From assembly GCA_934045075.1 (NCBI GenBank), contig OW203745.1, positions 11,425,873 to 11,489,872 of the forward strand: DNA of 64,000 nt, given 5' to 3'. This document shows positions 9,421 to 19,870 of the stretch, piece after piece (the stretch's first letter is position 1; each line of letters opens with the position of its first letter). This DNA is from Yponomeuta sedellus (Eukaryota; Arthropoda; Insecta; Lepidoptera; Yponomeutidae). The position numbers and the translations under genes are program-made. The notes under the pieces are model-generated. The model did no database searches. It worked only from the letters and a program-made list of their open reading frames with translations, and was not told the origin of the DNA.

Positions 9421-10067
9421 GATATAGGTGCCCACTGCGACATCAACAATATTTCGTTTCGTTAGTTAAAATATACTAAAAAGTTTTAAATTTCGAAGAC
9501 TTACGCCCCATAAATTTCGATTCATCGAACAAAGTACGGCAATAAAAACAAAAACTATGAGGCCAAACTGCGAAAGAAGGAAACAATGGATCCATTTTTA
9601 AAAGTTTTAACAGTCTGCGATTTCAACGCTACAAACAAAAGAGGATTGCTCATTTGAGTTCGATATTCAAAATTATACGCGCGTAATCGCGTACGGTCCT
9701 TACGTTCGCGTTCATTTGCTGAAGCAATCCAAGCCCTCTTTACAGGATTGAGTACTGTGTATCCGTCGTAACGTAGAGATATACAATGATTTTTGCTTTA
9801 AAATAACAGAGTTTATTTGGGAAGGGTTAATTATCTTTCCAGACGTGATCTTAAAGCCAATAAAAGATAATTAGCCTAATGAGAAGTTAAGGAAAAATCG
9901 AAGCAGCAACATCAAATTTTGGGAGCACGACAAATGATCGTGGAAGTTGTTAAATTGTTATAATATCGGCCATGACTTAAATCTATATGTTAGTCCCTGA
10001 TAATTTACAATGACAAGATAATTTGTAAGATGTGAGAAGATCATTATCAGAGCCATTTATTTGTCAT
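9421..10067. other. No recognised feature
   Basis: AT-rich, with a moderately GC patch at 9660-9760. No frame with recognisable motifs. It is the left flank of the Mag-like element. Confidence 0.4.
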
Positions 10068-10072
10068 CATAT

Positions 10073-10168
10073 TGTAATAAATGAAAAACGGTGCGTCCGT
10101 CTAATAGCGCGTATATTTGGAGACTGCCTCGCAACACAATAATAATATGCATCTTACCCTACATTACA
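10073..10168 (-). repeat. 3' LTR of the Mag-like element
   Basis: Bounded by TGTAATAAATG and CATTACA on plus. 96 of 96 positions agree with the other LTR by eye. Confidence 0.93.
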
Positions 10169-10181
10169 CCTCCACCCTTAA
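10169..10181 (-). promoter_or_regulatory. Polypurine tract of the Mag-like element
   Basis: On the minus strand TTAAGGGTGGAGG lies directly against the 3' LTR, the position of the plus-strand primer. Confidence 0.7.
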
Positions 10182-10449
10182 TGACTACTCACCCTTATAT
10201 ATATTAACTTAAAACTAATATCCAATTAGAATTTCACTTAGACAGGCGCATACTAAAAGTAGTAAATTTATCTCAAGGTAGCTAATCTGTTCTTATTTAT
10301 TTTCAAGACTACAAATTACAGACGGAGTAAGACTACAAATTAGTACAAATTATATTACATTATATAATCAGGAAAATTACTTATGAATTCCTTCTGCCAT
10401 GGCCACGCCATGCTATAAGAAATGCGTACTAAAATACAAACAAATAAAA

Positions 10450-13400
10450 TCAAAATACATCGTCTATGCCGTAACGACGTGGCGGTGCCCGATTTTCACG
10501 GATCGGGTAACGGCGTTCACCGACGACGGCGGGCGCGGCGCTCTCTAGCGGCGTCGGCGGCGGCGCCGACGCTGGCGCTGGCGCAGCCGGAGACGGCTCA
10601 GTGCGCGCACCCGGCCGCGCCATCGCCCTCCCCGCGACACCCGCGCCCCCCCGCACACAAGCCGCTGCCTCACGACCCGAGCCCGACGCCTCTGCCGGCG
10701 ACGGCGCCACCACCGCCCACACCCCGGACCGATTCGGTCTATGTGGGGACCGCAAGATTGACTCTGTTCCATCTACACCGTAACGTTGCTTAATTTGGTC
10801 GATATGCCTATGTATCTCGGTCCCATTCTTATCTCTAATTAAATAGTCTGTGTCACTACACCTTTGAATCACCTCTCCTGGTAACCACTTTGGTCCTGGC
10901 CTGTAATTGCGGTACCAGACTTTGGACAGAGTAACATCGCGTTCTACCCCACCTGCGGCGGTAATTTGCTTACGCTGCGACTCCCTTACATGTTCCTCAC
11001 GATCAGGTTTTATTATGTCTAATCGCATTCGCAGCTTACGATTTTGCAACAGTTTTGCAGGCGTCTCACCTGTTGTGTTATGTTCCGTATTGCGATAAAC
11101 AAGCAGAAAGCGACATAACGCTGTGTGTACATCTACTGATTGTATTATTGCTTTTTTTATTACCCTTTTACAAAGCTTCACAGCGTTTTCCGCTGCACCA
11201 TTTGAAGATGGGTGGTAAGGCGCAGAAAACAGCTGTTCTATTCCGTTGTCCCGCAAAAAGGTACCAAATTCCCCGCTCGAAAACGGTGGTCCATTATCGC
11301 TTACCACTTGCTTTGGTAAACCAAACCGTGCAAACAAGTCCCTTAGCTTTGCTATAATATTCTTTGCCGTAGTTGTACTTACCTCGATTACCTCGATCCA
11401 TTTAGAACAGGAGTCTACCACTACTAAATAGGTAACGCCCCCAATTGGTCCCATAAAGTCGAGGTGGAGCCGCGTCCACGGGCGGCTCGTCCACGGCCAC
11501 GAGCGCGGCGCGTGCGCGGGCGGCGCGTCCGCCACCGCGGCGCACACCTCGCACTCGCGGCACACGGCCTCCACGTCCTCGTCGACCCCCGGCCACCAAA
11601 CATAACTCCGGGCGAGTGCTTTTGTTTTCACGATCCCCATGTGTGAATCGTGCAGCTCAGTTAGTACACTTTTTCTACCTTCACTAGGTATTACTACCCG
11701 ATGACCCCACATAAGACAGCCCAACTCTGTGTGCAAAAACCGTCTACCATACAAGTACTGGTGAAACTTTTTTACTGCATAAACAATCACTAATGCTTCT
11801 TTATGGATTTGACTATAGTTTTTTTCCGCCTCTGATAGGGCTCGCGACGCATATGCTACCGGCAGCTCGCGGCCGGCCGCGTCCCGCTGCGCCAGCACCG
11901 CGCCCAGCCCGTGCGCGCTTGCGTCGCACGTTAACACCACTTCGCGACATAAGTCATAGTGACTCATCACCTCGGCACTTGATAACAGTTGTTTAACCGT
12001 TTCAAACGCTTCGTTATGTTTTTTCGTCCAAAACCAATCACGATGTTTCTTTAGTAAGTCATGTAGGGGCGCTAAAATGCTACTTAGATTTTGAATAAAT
12101 CTACCATAGAAGTTTACCATTCCTAAGAAAGATCGTAATTCTGATATGTTCCTCGGTTGCTCTAATTCTAATATGGGTTTGATTTTTTCTTTGTCTACCC
12201 GTATACCCTCATTATCGATAACATACCCCAGGAACTTGATCTCCCGTGTAAAAAATACACATTTTTCCTTCTTGAGTTTCAAGCCCTTATCTCGTAACCG
12301 GGTTAATACTTTATTTAAAGTATCTAGATGAGCTTCTAGCGTAGGGCTAGCAATAAGGATGTCATCTAAGAATATGACAACATTGGCGATATCCTTAAAA
12401 AGGTTAATCATGATCCTTTGGAAAATACCTGGACTCGACGCTAAGCCATATACGAGTCGGTTATATTTAAATAACCCCCGATGTGTGTTAATGACCGTCA
12501 AATTTCTTGAGTCATCTAACTCAATCTGGTTATAGGCCTGCGAGAGATCTATCTTGCTATAGAACTTAGTTCCGCTCAAATTCGTGAACAAATCGTCAAT
12601 TTTTGGGACCGGATATTTATCAACCGCTAGTACTGGATTCAGAGTCATCTTGTAGTCCGCACATACCCGTATGGCCCCGTCCGCCTTGTTCGCTATGACC
12701 AGCGGCGAGGCCCAGTCGGAGGTGTTGACGGGCTCGATGACGCCGGCGCGCAGCATGGCGTCCAGCTCGGCGTCGACGCGCTCGCGCAGCGCGTAGGGCA
12801 GCGGCCGCGCGCGGTGGAACAAGGGGGTCGCCCCCTCGCGCACCTGAAGCCGCGCCCGCCCGCCGGTGAACCGACCCAAGCCGCCACTAAATAATTCAGC
12901 ATATCTGGAATGTATATTTTTTATTTGAGTCACTCTTTCATCCGATGTAATTTCTAACCTATTCGTTTGGATTTTTGGAACTTGTATATTTAACTCGGCC
13001 AACCACTGTCGTCCCAGCAACGACGTTGTCCCGTTATCAATGATATACAAATCGAGTACTTTATAGACATTATTGTGCATTACTTGGGTTTCTATATAAC
13101 CTAAAGGTTTTATTTTTGTACCGTCATAAAAACTCAAAGTTAGTTTGCACTTTTTTAACTCTAAGCTAGAAAACAATCTTTCATAAGTTTGTTTACTGAT
13201 GCATGATAATGCAGAACCGGTGTCGATCTCCATCAAGACTTCCTTATTATTTATATACACTAACGTACTAACCGGCCTGTAATCTGTCAACGACATCTGA
13301 AACACCGGCTCCTCGCTGTCGTGATCGTGTCCGCTTTGATCCGCTTCTTCTGCGTTTTCTTGCACGTAGTACGTAGCGCCGCTCCCGGTACCACTACCTG

Positions 13401-14334
13401 CCCCTCCATCGCTGCGGCCCGGCCTCCAGCGCGCCCCGCCGCGCCGGCGAGCCCCCATGAAGCCCCGCTGGCTGACTCCGCGTCGCTGCGTATCGCCGCT
13501 GCCGCCGCCGCCGTTCCCTCGTGCTTGCGTAAAGGGGACGCGGCTCTTTTCTCGGTTATTTACTTCCCCGTTTCGGTATTCCTCTGGGCACATCCGCCTC
13601 AGATGGCCCGTATTTTTACAGCGACTACACACAAATACTCGATATTGGCATTCCCGCCAAGTGTGTCTTGAGTCTCCACATGCTGTGCATTTACTCAGGT
13701 GTACGCGGTGCACCGCTACCGCCATGTGTTCTAGGTCAGCTTGGCTCACGCTCCGCGCTCTTCTATAACGAAGGTCCCCCGCGCCACTGCCGCCACCGCC
13801 GCCATATTGGACCGCATTCACGTCTACCGCTAATGCATTTTTCTCTGCCGCCTCCATTGTTATTGCCAGATTCACTGCTTGATGTAATCCGATTTCTCCC
13901 TCGGTGAACAGCCTCTGACGGGTAATATCGCTGTAGATTCCGCACACGAATTGGTCCCTTAAATTTTCGTTCAGCATTGGCCCAAACTCACAATTTCTAG
14001 ACAGTCTTTTGAGATTTGCCTCGAATGATGCTACGGATTCATTTGCTTTTTGTCTACACTGACGGAAAATATATCTTTCCGCTAGTATGGATGGTTTGGG
14101 CTGGAGGTGGTCAGCCATCACTCGCACTAAGTCCACGTATGTTTTGTCTTTCGGTTTGATGGGACTACACAAATTCACCATTAGCTCGTATGTTGCCTCC
14201 CCCACCAGTGAAATAAGCGTGGGAACTTTCAGTTCTTCTTTTATTACGTTCACCAAAAAATACATTTCTAATCGTTCACAGTACGATGTCCAATTTCCAC
14301 TCGCGGCGTCGAATTCGCCTATCTTGCCCGCCAT
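10450..14334 (-). CDS. gag-pol: Gag-pol polyprotein of Mag-like retrotransposon
   Basis: Single frame of about 1294 codons. I start it at the ATG at 14334 (MAGKIGEFD): the frame is open back to a GTG at 14361, but those bases form the primer binding site next to the LTR. Domains (residues counted from 14361): Gag, then two CX2CX4HX4C zinc knuckles (CTACGDSRHTWREC, CSRCKNTGHLRRMC) at about 223-255; protease with IDTGSALSC near 378; reverse transcriptase with VIFLDDILIAS near 664; RNase H start LTCDASAHGLGAVLAQ; integrase zinc finger HDSHMG...CRECEVC near 902-940; integrase catalytic D (LHLDFMGP), D (VVSDNGPPF) and E (NGAAENAVK) near 968, 1022 and 1056. Oddity: after YLYGRRF (about 11735) the frame jumps to LHTELGCLMWGHRV. 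The TDHKPL part of RNase H and the connection are missing, an in-frame deletion of very roughly 150-200 codons. The C-terminus is GC-rich and Ala/Pro-rich. Confidence 0.93.
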   Translation of the reverse strand: MAGKIGEFDAASGNWTSYCERLEMYFLVNVIKEELKVPTLISLVGEATYELMVNLCSPIKPKDKTYVDLVRVMADHLQPKPSILAERYIFRQCRQKANESVASFEANLKRLSRNCEFGPMLNENLRDQFVCGIYSDITRQRLFTEGEIGLHQAVNLAITMEAAEKNALAVDVNAVQYGGGGGSGAGDLRYRRARSVSQADLEHMAVAVHRVHLSKCTACGDSRHTWRECQYRVFVCSRCKNTGHLRRMCPEEYRNGEVNNREKSRVPFTQARGNGGGGSGDTQRRGVSQRGFMGARRRGGARWRPGRSDGGAGSGTGSGATYYVQENAEEADQSGHDHDSEEPVFQMSLTDYRPVSTLVYINNKEVLMEIDTGSALSCISKQTYERLFSSLELKKCKLTLSFYDGTKIKPLGYIETQVMHNNVYKVLDLYIIDNGTTSLLGRQWLAELNIQVPKIQTNRLEITSDERVTQIKNIHSRYAELFSGGLGRFTGGRARLQVREGATPLFHRARPLPYALRERVDAELDAMLRAGVIEPVNTSDWASPLVIANKADGAIRVCADYKMTLNPVLAVDKYPVPKIDDLFTNLSGTKFYSKIDLSQAYNQIELDDSRNLTVINTHRGLFKYNRLVYGLASSPGIFQRIMINLFKDIANVVIFLDDILIASPTLEAHLDTLNKVLTRLRDKGLKLKKEKCVFFTREIKFLGYVIDNEGIRVDKEKIKPILELEQPRNISELRSFLGMVNFYGRFIQNLSSILAPLHDLLKKHRDWFWTKKHNEAFETVKQLLSSAEVMSHYDLCREVVLTCDASAHGLGAVLAQRDAAGRELPVAYASRALSEAEKNYSQIHKEALVIVYAVKKFHQYLYGRRFLHTELGCLMWGHRVVIPSEGRKSVLTELHDSHMGIVKTKALARSYVWWPGVDEDVEAVCRECEVCAAVADAPPAHAPRSWPWTSRPWTRLHLDFMGPIGGVTYLVVVDSCSKWIEVIEVSTTTAKNIIAKLRDLFARFGLPKQVVSDNGPPFSSGEFGTFLRDNGIEQLFSAPYHPSSNGAAENAVKLCKRVIKKAIIQSVDVHTALCRFLLVYRNTEHNTTGETPAKLLQNRKLRMRLDIIKPDREEHVRESQRKQITAAGGVERDVTLSKVWYRNYRPGPKWLPGEVIQRCSDTDYLIRDKNGTEIHRHIDQIKQRYGVDGTESILRSPHRPNRSGVWAVVAPSPAEASGSGREAAACVRGGAGVAGRAMARPGARTEPSPAAPAPASAPPPTPLESAAPAVVGERRYPIRENRAPPRRYGIDDVF

Positions 14335-14344
14335 TTTAAAACAA

Positions 14345-14361
14345 CCAGCCTCGTCAGCCAC
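14345..14361 (-). promoter_or_regulatory. Probable primer binding site (tRNA-Ser-like)
   Basis: Right after the 5' LTR the minus strand reads GTGGCTGACGAGGCTGG. TGGC(T)GACGAGG would pair with a serine tRNA 3' end if one extra T is allowed. Position supports the call; the exact tRNA is inferred. Confidence 0.5.
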
Positions 14362-14457
14362 TGTAATAAATGAAAAACGGTGCGTCCGTCTAATAGCGCG
14401 TATATTTGGAGACTGCCTCGCAACACAATAATAATATGCATCTTACCCTACATTACA
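14362..14457 (-). repeat. 5' LTR of the Mag-like element
   Basis: Same 96 bp as the 3' LTR. Neighbouring duplication CATAT follows at 14458. Confidence 0.93.
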
Positions 14458-14530
14458 CATATAATTTATGGGAAGACGGGCAAAATGTTTAACAATGTAA
14501 AATAGCTGCTAAAGTCATAGCTGTAATCAG

Positions 14531-14776
14531 GCCTACCGCTAGTGGCATTTTTCCGAGCGCTTCCGAGCTTCGCAAGGCACTCTAAGCCGTTGGTGCCATG
14601 TCAGAGGCCTTGTGGGCGGCCTGATAACTTCTGACAGTAAGGCCCTCCACTGTCTTACAATCCTCCACCAACCCGGACTTGGCCCCTGTGGTAGAGTATG
14701 GCCTAACCTTCCTGCGATGCAGGAAGAGACCCGTGCTCCAGCAGTGAGGATATACATGGGTTGATAACGATAACGA
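14531..14776 (+). repeat. 5S-derived SINE, head truncated
   Basis: Starts at CTACCGCTAGTGGCATTTT, so the 5S-like A and C boxes are lost. It ends GGGTTGATAACGATAACGA, an expanded simple tail. The copy lies 70 bp from the Mag-like element. Confidence 0.85.
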
Positions 14777-15009
14777 ATAAAAAATAAATTATTTGCGTAT
14801 TAGTTACATTCGATGAAAAATGTGTATCAGACATTTCCTCATAGTTTCATGTTCTTTTAGACTAACTACATTTTAGTATTCCTACTAATCTAGTACTTTC
14901 GACAACTTATTACCCACATGACTTACTTAAGTCAGTTGCGATCTGTAACTTATAGCAGTTAATGTATAATGTTTATGTATCGATCTTATCGATAAGACCA
15001 CCAAAAATA

Positions 15010-15196
15010 CGTTTTCAGCACAAATTCCAAAAGCACTTCATAGATGGCGCTTATAGGCGTGCACGTACAAAAAATAAAAAGAAAAGTCTGTCAAATTTTG
15101 CTTAGCGTCGATTTTTGGCATCCGTATTCCATTTCTTCTATGGCCACGCATGTCAGCGCCATCTGTGAATTGCTTTGTGACTTTGTACTGAAAACG
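15010..15196. mobile_element. Short foldback/MITE-like element
   Basis: Ends are imperfect inverted repeats of about 42 bp: CGTTTTCAGCACAAATTCC...CATAGATGGCGCT at the left, and CGTTTTCAGTACAAAGTCA...CACAGATGGCGCT (reverse complement) at the right; about 33 of 42 positions agree. No coding capacity. Target duplication not identified. Confidence 0.6.
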
Positions 15197-15625
15197 GCAC
15201 ATTATATAACATTACTTACATAAAAAAAATCATGGTTCTATTCTTTTTTCTGGTTTTGCAATAAAAGGTCCTCTATCTCTATCTATCCATCTATAAAATT
15301 ATTAGTGCTGCTGTCTGTATGGCGTCTGATACTAAAATATTTTAGCGATTACCAAAACAAGGATGCACTGTATTTAAATCCTAGCTCTTGACGACTCTCA
15401 AATATTCCCCGGAGCGATACAGAATCGATTGGCTTTTGTTCAAAATGTAACATTTCGCCGTTTATTTACTTTTTTTTGTGGAAAGACGTATTTAATGGCT
15501 GCCTTTAATGGTGTCATTATTTTTCTGCCAAGTCTTAGTCCTCGCTTTTGGGGTGCAGGAAGTTATATCGTGTTTGTTTCAACTTTATTGACAGTTTGTA
15601 GAAAGTATCCAAAACCGGGCACGCA
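15197..15625. other. No recognised feature
   Basis: The 128-codon frame from 15429 starts in unassigned sequence and runs into a LINE scrap, so I do not treat it as a gene. Confidence 0.4.
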
Positions 15626-15628
15626 AAG

Positions 15629-15715
15629 ATCAGTGAACGTTGATGAAGCGAAGGTGATCTATCAGGATAGTGGCAAGTGGCAGTCTCTGGTTTCTGCTCC
15701 TCTGAGATATCTTTG
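15629..15715 (+). pseudogene. RTE-like LINE C-terminal scrap
   Basis: VNVDEAKVIYQDSGKWQSL then VSAP, matching the LINE tail at 48.3 kb (NVVEAKVICQARGQWLSLVSA). About 25 codons. Confidence 0.55.
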
Positions 15716-16079
15716 TATTGTAGGTAGAAAAGCACAGTGCAATGTGTTAAGTGTAAAGACCAGTTGCAATACGCGCCACAAACCAATTTCTTCGTTTTCC
15801 AAGCATTGTAGTTAAGCCGATGCGGAACATTAGTCTTATTTTAGTGGTAAGGCCACCGTCTGTACTCTTAGATAGTTTAAGAAATAATATAATAATAAAT
15901 AATAAAATATCTGTGTAATTTCCATTTTTATGTACAATAAGGTGTTCTCTGTCTGTCTATCTATCTAACTCACATTGGAGTGACATAGTTTTTTTTACCG
16001 TAGAAGACATAATTATGCAACTTTGAAGAAATAAAATAAAACAATTTTTTTTTCGGTTTCTTGGAAACAAAAAATGCGA
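15716..16079. other. No recognised feature
   Basis: AT-rich with a short CTGTCTGTCTATCTATCTAA run at 15948. Nothing coding. Confidence 0.4.
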
Positions 16080-16459
16080 AAAATAAAATAGACTGACTAA
16101 CCGACCGATTGACCGACGGACCGACTGACTGACCGGCCCCACTGCTGGGGCACAGCAGTTGGGCCGGTCAGTCGGTATTTTCTTGCATCGCAGGAAGGTT
16201 AGGCCATACTCCACCACGGGGGCGGGACAGTGGCGGGCCTTACTGTCAGAAGTAATCAAGCCGCGCATAAGGCCTCTGACATGGCTTAGCGACTGCCATT
16301 ACATGATAAGGCTTCTGACATGGCTTAACGACTGTCATTATATGACAGCCGGCACCAATGTCTTAACCACCAGCGGTAGTCACGGAACAGTCAGCCTTGA
16401 CCGTTTGTTGCTTAACTCAAGTGACTGCTTCCAACACTCGGTTCCACTAGGCCACGAGC
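16080..16459 (-). repeat. 5S-derived SINE with rearranged ends
   Basis: SINE from CCCCACTGCTGGGGCACAGC (16137) to GGCCACGAGC. It lacks the middle around GTCCGGGTTGGTGGAGG and has a tandem repeat of the GACATGGCTTA(G/A)CGACTG block. Its tail is a GACCGACTGACTGACC expansion (16083-16136), which is repeated in inverse as GGGCCGGTCAGTCGG at 16161-16175, giving a hairpin. Confidence 0.8.
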
Positions 16460-16550
16460 ATTCCCATTTTATCTTTCTCTTTGTTAATTGCGCTTTTGCA
16501 TACAAAAAGGAATTTACAAAGGTCGTTAGATAAGATAGGGCAAAAATATC

Positions 16551-16740
16551 CTATAATAGCTGTGTCCCGCGGTGTTACCCGCGCTTTATCCATTTTCCTA
16601 TGGGAATAACATATTATCCCGTAGTAAAACATACCTATGTGTTAATCCAGGGTATCAGCTAACTCCATACCAAATTTTATTAATATCCCTCCAGCTGTAT
16701 AGACGTGAAGAAGTCACAAAAATACACACTCAAAAACTTT
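16551..16740 (+). repeat. Interspersed repeat family F
   Basis: TAGCTGTGTCCCGCGGTGTT, TATGGGAATAAC, CCTATGTGTTAATCCAGGG, TATCAGCTAACTCCATACC, AGACGTGAAGAAGTCACAAA. Same order as the split copy at 6.25-6.86 kb. Confidence 0.55.
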
Positions 16741-16924
16741 TGTCTTTGTAATATTAATGTGATGATGTGATAAGTGGGACGTGACGTGATGTGATTAGTG
16801 TGAATGTGAAAGAACGAATGAATAAATATGAATAGTGTGAATGAATGAATTAGTGTGTCGTGATGATTGTACAGCAGGAAAAAAACAAAGTATGGAATAA
16901 TCAATGCATAAATATGAATAGTGT

Positions 16925-17015
16925 GAACGAACGAACGAACGAACGAACGAACGAACGAACGAACGAACGAACGAACGAACGAACGAACGAACGAATGAAT
17001 GAATGAATGAATGAA
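16925..17015. repeat. (GAAC)n(GAAT)n microsatellite
   Basis: About 18 GAAC units followed by about 5 GAAT units. Single-base change between blocks. A reverse-complement array of the same two motifs lies at 46.9 kb. Confidence 0.95.
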
Positions 17016-17609
17016 CACAAATAGTGTAAATAAATAAATGAATTAGTGTGATGACGTGATGATTGTACAGCAGGAAAAAAACAGTATTTTCAGTTTGTTT
17101 GGTGGTCTGGTTGAAATTGTGATATTTAGATACAGTTTTTTATTGAAATGAAATACTAATGGAAATCAAATCTCAATCGCTCAAGGCACCGTTGGTCTGG
17201 AATAAAGATGAACATTTTATTATTACCAGGTCAGTAAATAAAATTTCAATCATCTGAGACGCCCGTAACCTTATAAAACTAGTACCTAACTAGTAATATC
17301 CGCAAGACAGTCTGCTGTAGGGATAGCACAGTCGTGTTTATGGATTATAACATGGTAATCTTCCCACCCATACACTCTCTCTCACGGAGAGAAGCAGTGA
17401 GACGTATATACGTCTATGTAGCCTATATAGGCTACATAATAAAATCTCTCGAGACTGAGGTCATACAATTTCAAATTCGTAGTTTATCATGAAAATTTCA
17501 TGTTCATTGCAGAGCAGTCCTCCTACTACGAGTAATTAAGCTGTGTGTAAATCGACTTTTCAATGTTTATCAAATTGTTCTAGTACACGTAGACATTAAA
17601 TTTTAAGTT
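17016..17609. other. Mostly unassigned; scrap of SINE B 3' end
   Basis: At about 17372-17436, CACTCTCTCTCACGGAGAG followed by GTAGCCTATATAGGCTAC (a perfect 18-bp palindrome) resembles the end of SINE B. The rest is unassigned. Confidence 0.4.
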
Positions 17610-17716
17610 CGTTATCGTTATCAACCCTTGTATATCGCCACTGATGGGGCACGGGTGTTTTTCTGGATGACAGGAAGGTTAGGCCATACTACACCATGGG
17701 GGCCAAGTCCGGGTTT
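17610..17716 (-). repeat. 5S-derived SINE, 3' fragment
   Basis: CGTTATCGTTATCAACCCTT to GGGGGCCAAGTCCGGGTTT. Head and middle absent. The GTTATC tail is duplicated. Confidence 0.8.
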
Positions 17717-17799
17717 AGGATAGGACAGACCGGACAGACAGTTTAAGTAAGTGCTTAAATTGGTATAAGTACCTGTCTAAAATATCTATAGTAGGATAA

Positions 17800-18070
17800 A
17801 CTTGGTATGCCAATGAATTTTAAGTAAGTACCTAAAATTCATTGGTACCAAGGATTGTAGTTCTACGAATCAGGCTCGTAGTAGGGAGAGTAGTTTTTGA
17901 ATTCTGTTCAAGCTCAACAAGAGCTAGTGGAAGAATATATTGTCAATAGACAAATATTTTACTGGTCTTATTGTGCATAATACCAGTGAAATGTTTGTCT
18001 GTCTGTCGATCACCGATATACGTAAATTAAGTAAGTGCTTTGGGTGCATGCCCAAGCTTAATTTACGCTC
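17800..18070. other. Two small hairpins in unassigned sequence
   Basis: CCAATGAATTTTAAG...CTAAAATTCATTGG at 17810-17845, and GTAAATTAAG...CTTAATTTAC at 18020-18064. Both contain TAAGTAAGT-type loops. No role known. Confidence 0.4.
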
Positions 18071-18524
18071 AGCACAATCTCAGCAAAGGGACAGACCGCG
18101 TCTATGAGTTAAGAATTTTTAATATTCTTTTTTTTAAGTCCATTTTTTTGTTTGGTTTTGTTTTTTTTATGTCCGTATTGTGTTTGAAGATTGTATGTTG
18201 TAATGTGGTGTGTGTTTGGTGAGAGTGGAGTTTTTTCTTGTTTTCTTTTCCTCCAACAACAACAACGCGACTCGAAGACAGCAATAACAAAAACATTTAC
18301 ATTGATATTAAACAAACAGGATGTAAATTCTTTACGTTAAAATTAATTTCTGATATCCTAAATTTACATTTTTCTAAATATCAGGGCACGCAAAAATTCA
18401 AATATACTAAAGGTGCCATCAATGACAACTGATAAAAGTATTTAATAAGCATGATACACAATTTTCGTTATTTCTTTTCATTCTGTTCTATAACCATTCT
18501 GTTCAAAAGCGCTTGAAAGATCCA

Positions 18525-18593
18525 ATCCGTGGTGGGCACGCGTGGTAATTAAGCCCATACTTTAATTTTCAGAGAAGGCCCTACAGTGGGACG
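18525..18593 (+). repeat. SINE B 3' fragment
   Basis: CCGTGGTGGGCACGCGTGGT, AATTAAGCCCATAC and AGAGAAGGCCCTACAGTGGG follow the order of the SINE B body and end at 47.96-48.03 kb. Confidence 0.55.
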
Positions 18594-18683
18594 AATTAGT
18601 GAATTATTTTTTTAAATTGGCTACAATGAAACTCCTTGTGGACAATTTTATTGACGATGTAAACAACTCTGGATTGGAACCGC

Positions 18684-18757
18684 ACATTTTTGTATTTGGA
18701 AGTAACTTATTTAAAAGTTTGAACTTTTAAATAAGTTACTTCCAAATACAAAAATGT
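18684..18757. repeat. Perfect 36-bp palindrome, 2-bp centre
   Basis: Left arm starts ACATTTTTGTATTTGGAAGT and ends AACTTATTTAAAAGTT. The right arm is its exact reverse complement, separated by TG at 18720-18721. Confidence 0.97.
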
Positions 18758-18813
18758 AGCACAGTATTACAATTTAATTTATTATTGTTACTGACATAAT
18801 TTAAGATTTTTAT

Positions 18814-19318
18814 TAACCTATAAGGCTAAAAATTCTGGCTAACCATGCCAGCGGTCTCACAACTGAGCTAATAGGCGACTACACGGCATCAGTGAAATTT
18901 CGAAACTCTTTACGATACTGCCTGTATTACGTACAGTCCAATTATTCTTACTTGTTCAATTTAGTAGACAAGATTCTACTCTTAAACTGTGACTTTTTAG
19001 TCCAAAACTGCCATATTTCCATAAATGAAGTAACCTGGAACACTATTTTAGATAACACGCTGCCAATTTTATAAACATAGTTCATGATAGTTCATGAATT
19101 TGCGAGAAATTGTCTAGTTTAGGCATCTAATCTCTATTTTAAGGTTGACTCAACCTTATTTGTTGGTTCTTTGTTGGTTGTTGTTTAAATAGACTGTACA
19201 GGCAGCGATATCGGCTGAAGTAATTTGCATCATTTGTAGCCCCGAGTACCTACTTTGCAGTTAGGTTTTACATTGGAATGATATCGCTGTACCCACATGA
19301 TTATATTATTTTAATGCA
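18814..19318 (-). repeat. tRNA-like family A, B-box lost and split
   Basis: 18814-18945 has the tail junction TATAAGGCTAAAAATTC, CCAGCGGTCTCACAACTGAG and the leader GCATCAGTGAAATTTCGAAA. 19193-19318 has the distal leader ACAGGCAGCGATATCGGC, ACTTTGCAGTTAGGTTTTAC and GGAATGATATCGC. The about 248 bp between are foreign or rearranged. Confidence 0.6.
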
Positions 19319-19329
19319 CTACTACAGAA

Positions 19330-19485
19330 ATGAAAGACGCTCCACGTCAAAAAAGTCGTAGAGCAGAAGTTTTTGTCAGCACGCCAAATCTTTTCTTCGT
19401 AGCCATACGATTTTCAGCCGCAGCTACCAGCAATTTGCTTTAGATCAACGGTCCAGTTAGCTGATGGACGTCCTCTAATGGGTTT
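19330..19485 (-). pseudogene. LINE C-terminal scrap
   Basis: Minus strand reads PIRGRPSANWTVDLKQIAGS, matching the GRPPTRWDDDLRKTAG block of the remnant at 8.8 kb. Degenerate beyond that. Confidence 0.5.
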
Positions 19486-19870
19486 CGCCTAATTCCACAA
19501 ACAGATTCAAATGACTAACCACTGTTTTACATTGAACGTTTTGTACACGGACGTTTCTGGGTAGTAAGATGGCATAAGTCACGCGTTTTGGGGCGATAAA
19601 ATGACAAAATTCTAATCTACTGTAAAGTCGTGAATTTCACATTTAAAAGCCGCAATCAGCCTCATCGTAATACACAGGCAGAAATGAGTTTGAGCGAGCG
19701 GAAAGCTGCGCCGACGGGAGACCGTGCTGGGGTAGAATACGTAATAGAATACTGAATTTAATACAATCGCAAAAAGTTCTCAAGGGACATAATTTTGTAC
19801 AGGAATAGATTACTAATCCAACGCGAACAAAGTCGCCGGTACTATCAGTCAGTTGGTATTTCTGCAAACC

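Larger units (their letters stand above)
10073..14457 (-). mobile_element. Mag-like Ty3/gypsy LTR retrotransposon
   Basis: Complete element with two 96-bp LTRs that I read as identical, flanked by CATAT at 10068-10072 and 14458-14462. It has one long gag-pol frame and no env. LTRs this short are a hallmark of the Mag clade, first known from the silkworm. Identical LTRs and an exact 5-bp duplication mean a young insertion. The protein order is Gag with two zinc knuckles, protease, reverse transcriptase, shortened RNase H, integrase. Confidence 0.92.

Noticed and set aside
10601..10783. Plus-strand Pro/Ala-rich proteins over the Mag-like element
   Set aside because: Antisense shadows of the GC-rich C-terminus of gag-pol.
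15429..15815. 128-codon plus-strand frame
   Set aside because: Runs from unassigned DNA through a LINE scrap; no continuous domain.
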